This document shows positions 45,729 to 53,531 of a stretch of 64,000 bases of DNA, one piece after another. A program made the translations under genes and the position numbers. Numbering within the stretch: position 1 is the first letter of the stretch; each line of letters opens with the position of its first letter. The stretch is from contig CAMWKO010000010.1 of the NCBI GenBank assembly GCA_947174885.1, positions 29,853 through 93,852 of the forward strand, given 5' to 3'. This stretch comes from an uncultured Clostridia bacterium. Its GTDB lineage: Bacteria > Bacillota > Clostridia > Lachnospirales > Lachnospiraceae. Under the pieces are notes generated by a model that had not been told where the DNA came from, did not search any database, and saw only the letters and a program-made list of their open reading frames with translations.

Positions 45729-46538
45729 TTGAATATTGCATTTTGGAGTAGTGTTTCAGGTAAGAGTGCCACAAGCGGGAATATGATAGCTGTAGGGACT
45801 ATGGCATCGCTGGTATACTCATTAAAAACACTGTTTGTTCAATATGATTATTTAAGTAAACCAATAGAGGAAGTTTTTGAAGGAAAGAAAAACAGTGATA
45901 TTATTAGGGATGAGATGTCATATTACAGAAGAGAGGGAATAGACGAAATATTAAGCAGATTAAAGCTCAAGAAACTCAATGAACAGTTCATTTTCAGTAA
46001 TATCAAGAATATCAGAAATACACACATATATTATCTGCCTTCATCCAGAAAAGTCAGAAACGGTATAGATGAAGAATCGGCAGAATATCTGTCAGCATCG
46101 CTTCCCAAAACATTAAATAAAATTTCCGATATAAATTTAATTGATAATCAAAATGGAAACAGGAGATTATCAAAGAAATCACTTAGAGACAGTGATGTTG
46201 TGGTTATAAATTTATATCAGGGTATTGAAGATATAGAGCAGATATTAGAGGATGAAAATATAAGAAGAAAAGCAGTTTTTCTTGTAGGCAAATATGATGA
46301 GGCATCAAAGGAAAGTCTTAATATTATCAGAAAAAAGTATAATATTGAAAAGGATGAGATAGGAGTGATTCCATATAATATTCATTTTCATGATGCTATA
46401 AATGAAGGGAAAGTGGTGGAATTTATTTCTAAAAGTATGTATTCAAAGCGAAATGATTCAGATTTTGAATTTATTAATGAATTATATAAATCTACAAATT
46501 TAATATTGAAAAAGGCAGGATTTAATGAAGTTTCATAG
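45729..46538 (+). CDS. TadZ/CpaE-like ParA-fold protein with degenerate P-loop
   Basis: A 269-residue protein starting 'MNIAFWSSVSGKSATSGNMI', a start typical of ParA/MinD-like proteins placed before Tad ATPases. The deviant Walker A is not the usual KGGxGKTT: only one Lys with following Ser/Thr remains. 'SDVVVINLYQGIEDIEQIL' fits the beta strand and switch region, and 'FLVGKYDEASKESLNII' a later core strand. The expected role is to position or assemble the secretion machine. The start is TTG 45729, with GAGGT 5 bases upstream; no better start exists. The next gene overlaps by 14 bases. Family placement is by position and fold pattern, not by a strong motif. Confidence 0.6.
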   Translation: MNIAFWSSVSGKSATSGNMIAVGTMASLVYSLKTLFVQYDYLSKPIEEVFEGKKNSDIIRDEMSYYRREGIDEILSRLKLKKLNEQFIFSNIKNIRNTHIYYLPSSRKVRNGIDEESAEYLSASLPKTLNKISDINLIDNQNGNRRLSKKSLRDSDVVVINLYQGIEDIEQILEDENIRRKAVFLVGKYDEASKESLNIIRKKYNIEKDEIGVIPYNIHFHDAINEGKVVEFISKSMYSKRNDSDFEFINELYKSTNLILKKAGFNEVS

Positions 46539-48159
46539 TAAGACAAATTACAAAAATATAGAGGATTTAGTTGAAACAGTCAGTGAGGAAATCAATAGTA
46601 TTCTAAGAGCAAATATATATGAGATAAGCCTGAAAGATAAAGAACTTGAGGCCCTAAAGGAAAAGAAAAATGAACTTAGAATAGCTCTTAGGAATTGTGG
46701 TATTGGGGATGAAGCTGCTAAAAGTTTTTTAAAGGATATTCTAAAGGATATATTGATAGAAAAGAAAATAATTACAGAGAACAATATAAATAGTTATATT
46801 TGTTTTTCTGATATCAATAAGCTGTCTGCAAGAGATAAATTTGATATATTACTGTATCATTATATGAAGACCTACAAAAATCTTAGTTTGGAGCAAATAT
46901 TTATTGATTTTGATTTTGGAGGTATCAATACATGTAATACAGATTCATGTATTTTTAACAGGTTTTTACATAAAGATATAGAAAAAAAAGAAAATAAGAT
47001 TACAAAGGAGGATATAGAAAGGGCATATACAGGTACACATATCAGTTTAACTTTTACCGATAAGCTAAATATTCTTGTACAGCGTATATATGCGAGTTAT
47101 AAAGGTTTAGGTGTTATTGATGATATTCGTGACCAGCGTATTGAAGGCGTATCGGGAGGAGTATCAGGAAATTCAGGAAAATACAATAGTGTCTGGATAT
47201 TTTTTAAAGGAAAAACCTTTCATTTGGATTTTCTATCCTTTGAAACAGAAAGGGAGCTTGAAAGGATATCATTAAATATATACAGATATGGAAATCCGGG
47301 TCAGCTGTCTAAGGCTAAGGGATATGTAGTTAATGAAATGAAAGATCACTCAAGAGTTGTGGTTGTACGTCCGCCCTTTTCAGAAAGTTTTGCATTTTTT
47401 GTAAGAAAGTTTGACACTATTGAACAGAAAAATATCACTGAGCTGATAAAGGATGAGGGAGCTGATGTTGTAATAGATGTAATTAAATGGTTAATTGCCG
47501 GGTGCCGGGTATGTGGAATTACCGGCTCTCAGGGTAGTGGGAAAACTACATTGCTTATGAGTATAATTGGGTTTATACATCCTTCTTATAATCTTAGAAT
47601 CCAGGAATTATCATTTGAACTTAATCTTAGAGAGGTATATCCGGACAGAAATATTTTGTCATTCAGGGAAACTGATTATGTATCGGGTCAGGAGGGCCTA
47701 GATATTCAAAAGAAGACAGATGGCACTGTAAATATATTAGGCGAAGTTGCATCAAATCCGGTAGCAGCGTGGATGGTGCAGATGTCCCAAACAGGTTCAT
47801 TGTTTACGCTGTTTACACATCATGCTAAAACTACAGACAATCTTATAAAATATATGAGAAATTCACTTCTTGCCTGCAATATTTTCCAAAATGAAAAGGT
47901 TGCATTAGAGCAGGTTACAGAGGCTGTTAATTTTGATATTCATCTGGAAAAGGATATAAATGGTCACAGATATATTGAACGCATTACGGAAATAGTACCT
48001 ACAGAAGATGAAAAAGGATATTTGTTACAGGATATTGTGAGGTTTGTAAATGGCAGATATATATTGAATAGTGGATTTTCTGTTAAGAGTATTATGGAGA
48101 TGAGCAAATTCTTTACAGAAGATATGAAGGAGGAGTTTTATGAAAAATACTGTATATAA
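46525..48159 (+). CDS. TadA/VirB11-type secretion ATPase
   Basis: A 544-residue hexameric-type traffic ATPase. The N-terminal 250 residues are specific and charged, with no clear match. The C-terminal ATPase has Walker A 'GSQGSGKTT' (Lys340), Walker B-type 'VNILGEVASNP' with Glu407, and the His-box region 'GSLFTLFTHHAKTTDNL' (His432-433). In canonical TadA the last reads closer to GSLTTxHAN, so this copy is diverged. It would power assembly or secretion through the membrane protein encoded next. Its start overlaps the preceding gene by 14 bases and its end overlaps the next by 20, so the three are translationally coupled. Confidence 0.85.
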   Translation: MKFHSKTNYKNIEDLVETVSEEINSILRANIYEISLKDKELEALKEKKNELRIALRNCGIGDEAAKSFLKDILKDILIEKKIITENNINSYICFSDINKLSARDKFDILLYHYMKTYKNLSLEQIFIDFDFGGINTCNTDSCIFNRFLHKDIEKKENKITKEDIERAYTGTHISLTFTDKLNILVQRIYASYKGLGVIDDIRDQRIEGVSGGVSGNSGKYNSVWIFFKGKTFHLDFLSFETERELERISLNIYRYGNPGQLSKAKGYVVNEMKDHSRVVVVRPPFSESFAFFVRKFDTIEQKNITELIKDEGADVVIDVIKWLIAGCRVCGITGSQGSGKTTLLMSIIGFIHPSYNLRIQELSFELNLREVYPDRNILSFRETDYVSGQEGLDIQKKTDGTVNILGEVASNPVAAWMVQMSQTGSLFTLFTHHAKTTDNLIKYMRNSLLACNIFQNEKVALEQVTEAVNFDIHLEKDINGHRYIERITEIVPTEDEKGYLLQDIVRFVNGRYILNSGFSVKSIMEMSKFFTEDMKEEFYEKYCI

Positions 48160-49768
48160 GATCAGTAAAAAGTTCTATCTTACAAAGCAGCTTACAAATA
48201 ATATTGAGAATAGGTTAAGGATATTTTATCCTTCAAACAGGTCATCCATTATCAATAAAACTGCAGAATATCTTATAGGCTTATATATTACAGGCATTTT
48301 CATTTTAGCCGGTTTATATGTGTTTTCTGAAATATCCGTATATTATTCTGTTTTAGCAGGAATAGTCATCTATGTTATTTTTCAGGAAAAATTAAATGAA
48401 GATTTTGAAAAATTTGAATACAGACTGCTAGAGCAGCTGTTGAAATTTGTAGAGGATATAAAATTCAGGTTTCAATTTGATGGAATGTTAGAGCAGTCTT
48501 TAATAGATGCTATAAGCGATTCTGACTATGAAATATCCGTACATGGACAGAAAATATATGAATGTCTGATGGAGTCATATTATCACGAAAAGCAGGAATA
48601 TATAGATATTTCACCAAATCATTTCTTTTTGAATTTCTATTTTTTATGTGAAGCTGTACTTCTGTATGGAGACAAAAAAGAAAAGGGAGTATCTGTATTT
48701 CTAAAAAATCTGGGATATCTAAAGGAAGAAATAAATGTAGAGCTATTAAAAAGAAGTAAGATAAAGGGGAATTTTTTAGGACTTAAAGCAATATCAATTA
48801 TCCCCTTATTTGCAATGGGACCTATAGAAAAGTGGGCTTCATACAATATTCCTGAGCTTAAAGAATCATTTCAGAGTGAATTTGGTATATTTTCAACCAT
48901 ATTTCTATGTCTGGTATCTATTATGGCATATAAGACAGTTAATTTACTAAAATATGGAAGTAAGAGCAAATCACCATCGGGATTGATAAAAACACTGGCA
49001 AATATGAAATGGGTAAAAGCAATACTTAGGGGATATGTAAATTTTAATATTAAAAGCTCAGTGTCTATAAATCATATATTACAGGAGGTTGCATACAAAT
49101 ACGATATTTTTGAATATACATTGAGAAGATTTATAGTAGCCGGTATTACATTTGTTATTACATCTGTTTTTATGATAAGCGGATATTTTGCTATGAGCAG
49201 AACTATTTTTAATTTGGTTATCTGTATAGCTTTTGTATTGATAATTACATTTTTTGCTTTTCATATTTCAGTATGGATTTTAAAAATAAAAAAACAGCTC
49301 ATTCTGATTGAAAGAGAGGAGGAAATTGTCAGGTTTCAAAATATTATTTTAATGATGATGTATATGGACAAAATTACAATTGAACAGATTATTTCCGAAA
49401 TGGAGAGGTTTGCCAGAGTTTTTAAAGGACTTCTTGAAAATATAAGTGACAGATATACATATAAAGGAAATGAGGTGTTTAAGGAGGCAAAAGAAAAATC
49501 GGGTTTTAGACCGTTTGAAAGACTTATGGATGGTTTTATTGCCTGTGATGATACATATATTTATGAAGCCTTTGATGATTTGGAGAAGGACAGGCAGTAT
49601 TTCTTAGACAGGCACAAACAGGAGAATGAAAGAATTATAGAGAATAAGACGGTAATGGCAAAGACATTGTCTTTTGTGCCTCTATGTGCAGTTATTATTA
49701 TAAAGCTGATTATACCATTTGTTATTTATGGTATAAATGCGTTACAAACAACAGATTTAATTATGTAA
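48140..49768 (+). CDS. TadB/TadC-like (T2SS F family) membrane protein, single long chain
   Basis: A 542-residue inner-membrane platform protein. Hydrophobic segments occur near residues 45-80, 215-275, 330-385 and 510-535, in two blocks separated by cytoplasmic helical regions. The C-terminal block ('MMMYMDKITIEQIISEMERF' through 'LDRHKQENERIIENKT') has the helical layout of T2SS F domains. In Tad systems TadB and TadC are two proteins of about 300 residues each; the length here suggests that one chain does both jobs. It starts inside the ATPase gene (20-base overlap). The role as ATPase partner is inferred from position and topology. Confidence 0.7.
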   Translation: MKNTVYKISKKFYLTKQLTNNIENRLRIFYPSNRSSIINKTAEYLIGLYITGIFILAGLYVFSEISVYYSVLAGIVIYVIFQEKLNEDFEKFEYRLLEQLLKFVEDIKFRFQFDGMLEQSLIDAISDSDYEISVHGQKIYECLMESYYHEKQEYIDISPNHFFLNFYFLCEAVLLYGDKKEKGVSVFLKNLGYLKEEINVELLKRSKIKGNFLGLKAISIIPLFAMGPIEKWASYNIPELKESFQSEFGIFSTIFLCLVSIMAYKTVNLLKYGSKSKSPSGLIKTLANMKWVKAILRGYVNFNIKSSVSINHILQEVAYKYDIFEYTLRRFIVAGITFVITSVFMISGYFAMSRTIFNLVICIAFVLIITFFAFHISVWILKIKKQLILIEREEEIVRFQNIILMMMYMDKITIEQIISEMERFARVFKGLLENISDRYTYKGNEVFKEAKEKSGFRPFERLMDGFIACDDTYIYEAFDDLEKDRQYFLDRHKQENERIIENKTVMAKTLSFVPLCAVIIIKLIIPFVIYGINALQTTDLIM

Positions 49769-49779
49769 AGGAGAAGAAT

Positions 49780-50226
49780 ATGGAAAACAGTTTAAAAGGA
49801 TTAATTTTGGCAGCGGGAACAATTATTACCTGTGTGGTAATATCATTGGGATTTTTTATATCAAGAGAGGCAAAGGACACTGCGGCAAATGGGGCAAATC
49901 AGATTAATAGGCTCAATGCAGAGTTTTTAGAAAGTGATAAAACAATATATGACGGCGCAACAGTTTCAGGAAGTGAGGTTATAAATGTAATAAAGAGATT
50001 TGCAGATGAAAAATTATCAATATATGTGAAAACAAATAAATCCTCAACCTTTTATGGATATATGCTGAATATGGAAAACGGAAATATTACAGGAGAGAGT
50101 AATAACAGTATATCAATTGCTTATAATGAGGAAAACAGTGCATATATAAATCCTTATGCCAATTTTAAAGGTATGTTAATCAGAGATGAAAATAATGTTA
50201 TTACGGGAATATCATTTACACAGTAG
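49780..50226 (+). CDS. Small single-TM protein of the secretion-like operon (pseudopilin-like)
   Basis: A 148-residue protein with an N-terminal hydrophobic helix ('LILAAGTIITCVVISLGFFI') after only six residues, then a soluble part with beta-rich character ('DKTIYDGATVSGSEVINVIK', 'YGYMLNMENGNITGE'). The topology is that of a pilin or pseudopilin, but there is no prepilin cleavage motif that I can identify. AAAGGAG lies 6 bases before ATG 49780. The start of the next small gene (MENGLKLLYMSFGII) resembles its own (MENSLKGLILAAGTII), suggesting paralogy. I do not recognise the family. Confidence 0.7.
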   Translation: MENSLKGLILAAGTIITCVVISLGFFISREAKDTAANGANQINRLNAEFLESDKTIYDGATVSGSEVINVIKRFADEKLSIYVKTNKSSTFYGYMLNMENGNITGESNNSISIAYNEENSAYINPYANFKGMLIRDENNVITGISFTQ

Positions 50227-50234
50227 GAGTGAAT

Positions 50235-50405
50235 ATGGAAAACGGATTAAAGCTTCTTTATATGTCATTTGGGATAATTATGTTTATTAGTGCAGTGACA
50301 AATATTTTATTAATGGATAGAAATTTTAATAATACATATAACAAAATATTATATAAAAGTATTGATACATTTGTTGTACAGGAGATGGAGGAAAAGGATG
50401 AATGA
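50235..50405 (+). CDS. Very small single-TM protein of the secretion-like operon
   Basis: A 56-codon gene. The N-terminus 'MENGLKLLYMSFGIIMFISA' is a transmembrane helix, followed by a polar stretch ending 'VVQEMEEKDE'. AGGAG at 50225-50229 precedes ATG 50235 at a good distance. It sits 8 bases after the previous gene and overlaps the next by 8 bases, in step with the tightly packed operon, which supports it as real. In size it resembles a Flp pilin, but it lacks the Flp hydrophobic-segment signature and a clear processing site. Confidence 0.65.
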   Translation: MENGLKLLYMSFGIIMFISAVTNILLMDRNFNNTYNKILYKSIDTFVVQEMEEKDE

Positions 50406-50844
50406 TGCTTTTGGAAAGGTTGTTGCAATATTATTATGTGCATATCTGATGTTTATTGCACCTGTCAGTTATATGATAAAGGAAACAGAAAACACCACAC
50501 AGACATATATACTTAATGAAATAACCGTCTTTGTAGAGGAAGTAAAGAATACCGGTATTCTGGATAAAGAAAGATATAATATATTATGTGAAAAAATATA
50601 TGCACTGTCTTCCTATGGAAGCAGGTATGAAATAGATATGATACATAGTAAGCATGGGTATGATGAGGATGGAAAAGAAATTATCTTTGACATAGATAAT
50701 TATTATAAAAATGATATTTTAAAGATATTATCCATATCAGACTGCTACTATATGAATGAAGCAGACTATTTTAAAATGACAGTTTATAAAGGTGGTATCC
50801 CCATATGCTTTTACGGAGGTGGGATAAAAAATGAAGCTTATTGA
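50398..50844 (+). CDS. Single-TM protein of the secretion-like operon
   Basis: A 148-residue protein. One N-terminal hydrophobic helix ('VVAILLCAYLMFIAPVSYMI') is followed by an extracytoplasmic-type domain, 'ILNEITVFVEEVKNTGILDK', ending 'TVYKGGIPICFYGGG'. The N-terminal helix followed by 'LNEITVFVEEVKNTG' is reminiscent of TadE/TadF-like pseudopilins. ATG 50398 is chosen because GGAGG (50387-50391) is 6 bases upstream; an earlier in-frame ATG at 50362 lacks one and would overlap the previous gene deeply. It overlaps its neighbours by 8 and 14 bases. I cannot assign a named family. Confidence 0.7.
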   Translation: MNDAFGKVVAILLCAYLMFIAPVSYMIKETENTTQTYILNEITVFVEEVKNTGILDKERYNILCEKIYALSSYGSRYEIDMIHSKHGYDEDGKEIIFDIDNYYKNDILKILSISDCYYMNEADYFKMTVYKGGIPICFYGGGIKNEAY

Positions 50845-51430
50845 TTTTTCGTTGATTTTCTCAATATTATTTCTTTGTATTCTTACCCGTACTAATATAA
50901 AAAATGATTTGTTATATGATAATATGATGTTTAATACCATGTATAATGCCTGTATGGATGAAATAGTAATTAATTCTTTGGAGGCTTCCTTTTATAGAGT
51001 GGATGAAAATGGAAAACCAATAATTGATAAGGAGGTTTTAGTTGAGTGTTATAAAAGTGAAATATCCATATTACGGGCAGATACAAATCTTTTAAAGGAG
51101 ATAAGTGACGATAGTGCAGTTTTGGTTTTAACAGAAGAAAACGGCTATTATATATATACAAAAGATGGATGGAGTGAAAAATTCACATATAAAAGCGAAA
51201 CACACAGTAGCAAGGTCCTGCAGATAGAGGATATATTGGAGAAAGAATATGGGATTAAATTGCTTTTTGCAGTAAATGACGGTGAAAAATTCAAAAACAG
51301 CATAGAAGATTATTCTTTAATAGCAATTTATAAAAGTAAAACGTTACGGATTGACAGTAGTAATTATGTCATTTATTCAGTAAGTGGTGCAGCAATAGTG
51401 AATAATGATAAAAGTAAAGATATTCAATAA
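50831..51430 (+). CDS. Single-TM protein, last gene of the secretion-like operon
   Basis: A 199-residue protein with a short N-terminal hydrophobic helix ('LIDFSLIFSILFLCILT') and a larger soluble part containing 'MYNACMDEIVINSLEASFYR' near the N-terminus. A helix next to the membrane followed by a mixed alpha/beta domain is the general layout of TadE-like minor pilins. GGAGGTGGG lies just upstream, inside the preceding gene, which it overlaps by 14 bases. No terminator is evident after the stop. Family not recognised. Confidence 0.7.
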   Translation: MKLIDFSLIFSILFLCILTRTNIKNDLLYDNMMFNTMYNACMDEIVINSLEASFYRVDENGKPIIDKEVLVECYKSEISILRADTNLLKEISDDSAVLVLTEENGYYIYTKDGWSEKFTYKSETHSSKVLQIEDILEKEYGIKLLFAVNDGEKFKNSIEDYSLIAIYKSKTLRIDSSNYVIYSVSGAAIVNNDKSKDIQ

Positions 51431-51504
51431 TAATTATAGAACTTAATATCTTAGATATGTAAAACAATGTAGACAATAATGTGGATATGATATATGGGCG
51501 GCTG

Positions 51505-51870
51505 CTATGAAAGCATGCCGCCAATCATTCCACCACCTACAGTAGCGAGTAAGGCAGGAATAAGCATACTTTGATTGCCAATAAATTCCCTTGTAACAAT
51601 AAATGATAACAATATTAGAATTATAAAATATGTAGCTCCTGCAATAAGACCCCAAACAAATTTCTTTTGCTTCTTAACTTTTCCAGCTATAAATCCTGCA
51701 ATTAAATTAGATAAAGTATAGATTACTAATATACCAACAACTATTTTATCATCATTCATAAGTGTTTTATAAACAATAAGTGTAAATAATAGTATTAATA
51801 TTGCAGTTAAAGCATAAGAAACAGCAACCAGCTTTATAATCAGCAGGATGTTGGATTTTTTTTCTGCCAA
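51505..51870 (-). CDS. TIGR04086-type membrane protein
   Basis: A 121-residue protein with four hydrophobic segments: 'LIIKLVAVSYALTAILILLF', 'VVGILVIYTLSNLIAGFIAG', 'FVWGLIAGATYFIILILLSF' and a Gly-rich last one with 'ATVGGGMIGGML'. This pattern matches the small clostridial membrane family TIGR04086. The start is TTG at 51870, with AGGAG 10 bases upstream in the minus-strand sense. It converges with the secretion-like operon. Function is unknown; a link to SCIFF or Sec genes nearby is only positional. Confidence 0.75.
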   Translation of the reverse strand: MAEKKSNILLIIKLVAVSYALTAILILLFTLIVYKTLMNDDKIVVGILVIYTLSNLIAGFIAGKVKKQKKFVWGLIAGATYFIILILLSFIVTREFIGNQSMLIPALLATVGGGMIGGMLS

Positions 51871-51915
51871 CTTTTATGTACTCCTAATTCATATTTTATA
51901 TAACATATGACTTTC

Positions 51916-51944
51916 TTGACATAAATATTCAAGTAACTTATAAT
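51916..51944 (+). promoter_or_regulatory. Consensus promoter upstream of the CNNM/CorC gene
   Basis: Perfect TTGACA (51916-51921) and perfect TATAAT (51939-51944) with a 17-base spacer. It implies a leader of nearly 150 nt before the TTG start at 52099. Confidence 0.8.
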
Positions 51945-52098
51945 TCAAATTGTATTTCCATATTTTTATTATTAATTCGACATGCCAAATGAAGCTTAAT
52001 TATAAAAATATATTGAAATCTATAACGATTCAGATAATAAATAAGTGAATTATGATTTCTTAAATTGGAAATTATATTGTATATTAAGGAGATTTATA

Positions 52099-53388
52099 TT
52101 GAAAGGTGATATAGTAAAGCTTATATGTTTGGTTATACTTGTAATTATGTCAGCATTCTTCTCATCTGCTGAAACAGCACTAGTTACAGTTAATAGAGTG
52201 AGGGTAAGAAGTCTTATTGGAGAGGGTAATAAAAGAGCTGTAATTTTAGATAAAGTAATATCAGACCAGGGAAAGATGTTAAGTGCAATACTTATAGGCA
52301 ATAATATTGTTAATATTACAGCATCCTCCTTAGCGACAATTATAGCACAAGAGGCATTTGGAGACTATGCCATTAGTATAGCTACAGGTATTCTTACAAT
52401 AGTAGTTTTAATTTTTGGAGAAATTACACCAAAAACAGCAGCATCGCTTTATTCAGATAAATTTGCACTGGCATATGCAAGAATAATACATTGTCTAATG
52501 GTTATATTTACACCTGTAATATTTGTCATAAATAAAATGGCAAATGGTGTAATGTTTTTTATGAGGATTGATCCAAATAAAAAAACAAATACTATTACAG
52601 AAAATGAACTTAGAACTATTGTTGATGTAAGCCATGAAGAGGGTGTAATCGAACGCGAAGAAAAAGAAATGATTAAAAACGTATTTGATTTTGGGGATGC
52701 AGAGGCAAAGGATGTAATGGTTCCCCGTATAGATATGTGTTCGATTTCAATAGATACTTCATATGATGAATTGATGAATATTTTTAAGGAGTTCAGATAT
52801 ACAAGAGTTCCGGTATATGAAAACAGTACGGATAATGTTATTGGTATTGTAAATATGAAGGATTTACTGTTTTATGACAAATCAACAGAGTTTAATGTAT
52901 CAAACTATTTAAGACCTGCTTTTTATACATATGAGTATAAGAAATTATCAGAGCTTATGTTGGAAATGAAAAAGGACTCTGTTAATATTATCATAGTTTT
53001 GGATGAATATGGTGCAGCTACAGGTCTTATTACACTTGAGGATTTACTGGAAGAGATAGTAGGTGAGATTAGAGACGAATATGATTATGATGAAGAAGAT
53101 GATATTAAAACTGTAAATGAAGACGAGTTTTTAGTAGATGGCCTTACAAAAATTGATGATTTTAACGAAAATCTTGATTTAAAGGAAAGAATAAAGTCGG
53201 ATGAATACGAATCTTTAGGCGGCTATATTATGGAACAGCTTGACAGACTTGCCAAGGTTGGAGATATTGTAGAAACAAAAGAGCTGACATTAGTAGTAGA
53301 TACTATGGATAAAAACAGAATAGACAAAATACATGTATTCAGAAAACATATTGAAGATAGTGAAAATCCAGATAATTACACATTTTAA
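52099..53388 (+). CDS. CNNM/HlyC-CorC family membrane protein (hemolysin-like)
   Basis: A 429-residue protein with an N-terminal CNNM (DUF21) domain of about four membrane segments ('VILVIMSAFFSSAETALVTV', 'IVVLIFGEITPKTAASLYS'). It is followed by two CBS domains ('VMVPRIDMCSISIDTSYDEL', 'VNIIIVLDEYGAATGLITLE') and a C-terminal CorC_HlyC domain. Relatives are linked to magnesium or cobalt export, and direct haemolysin activity is not implied. The start is TTG 52099, 7 bases after AAGGAG (52086-52091); the longer frame from ATG 52045 lacks a ribosome binding site. It is probably monocistronic from the promoter at 51916. Confidence 0.92.
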   Translation: MKGDIVKLICLVILVIMSAFFSSAETALVTVNRVRVRSLIGEGNKRAVILDKVISDQGKMLSAILIGNNIVNITASSLATIIAQEAFGDYAISIATGILTIVVLIFGEITPKTAASLYSDKFALAYARIIHCLMVIFTPVIFVINKMANGVMFFMRIDPNKKTNTITENELRTIVDVSHEEGVIEREEKEMIKNVFDFGDAEAKDVMVPRIDMCSISIDTSYDELMNIFKEFRYTRVPVYENSTDNVIGIVNMKDLLFYDKSTEFNVSNYLRPAFYTYEYKKLSELMLEMKKDSVNIIIVLDEYGAATGLITLEDLLEEIVGEIRDEYDYDEEDDIKTVNEDEFLVDGLTKIDDFNENLDLKERIKSDEYESLGGYIMEQLDRLAKVGDIVETKELTLVVDTMDKNRIDKIHVFRKHIEDSENPDNYTF

Positions 53389-53442
53389 CAGTATTATTTG
53401 TTAAAGCGTGTAGTATTTTACATAAATTTAACAATAATAGTT

Positions 53443-53472
53443 TTGACTTTTTACATTTATTAAGATTATACT
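53443..53472 (+). promoter_or_regulatory. Promoter of the Na/Pi cotransporter gene
   Basis: TTGACT (53443-53448) and TATACT (53467-53472) are separated by 18 bases, about 60 bases upstream of the start codon. Confidence 0.7.
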
Positions 53473-53531
53473 ATACAGGTATGGTAATAAATTATATATG
53501 TATTCGGATAAATTTGAATTAGGAGCAAGTT

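Noticed and set aside
45729..51430. Conjugative transfer (type IV secretion) locus
   Set aside because: The ATPase could suggest VirB11, but there is no relaxase, coupling protein or VirB4-type ATPase; the ParA-like, platform and small-TM genes fit Tad/T2SS better.
52099..53388. Haemolysin or virulence factor
   Set aside because: Automatic names call this family hemolysin, but the CNNM-CBS-CorC architecture indicates ion transport.
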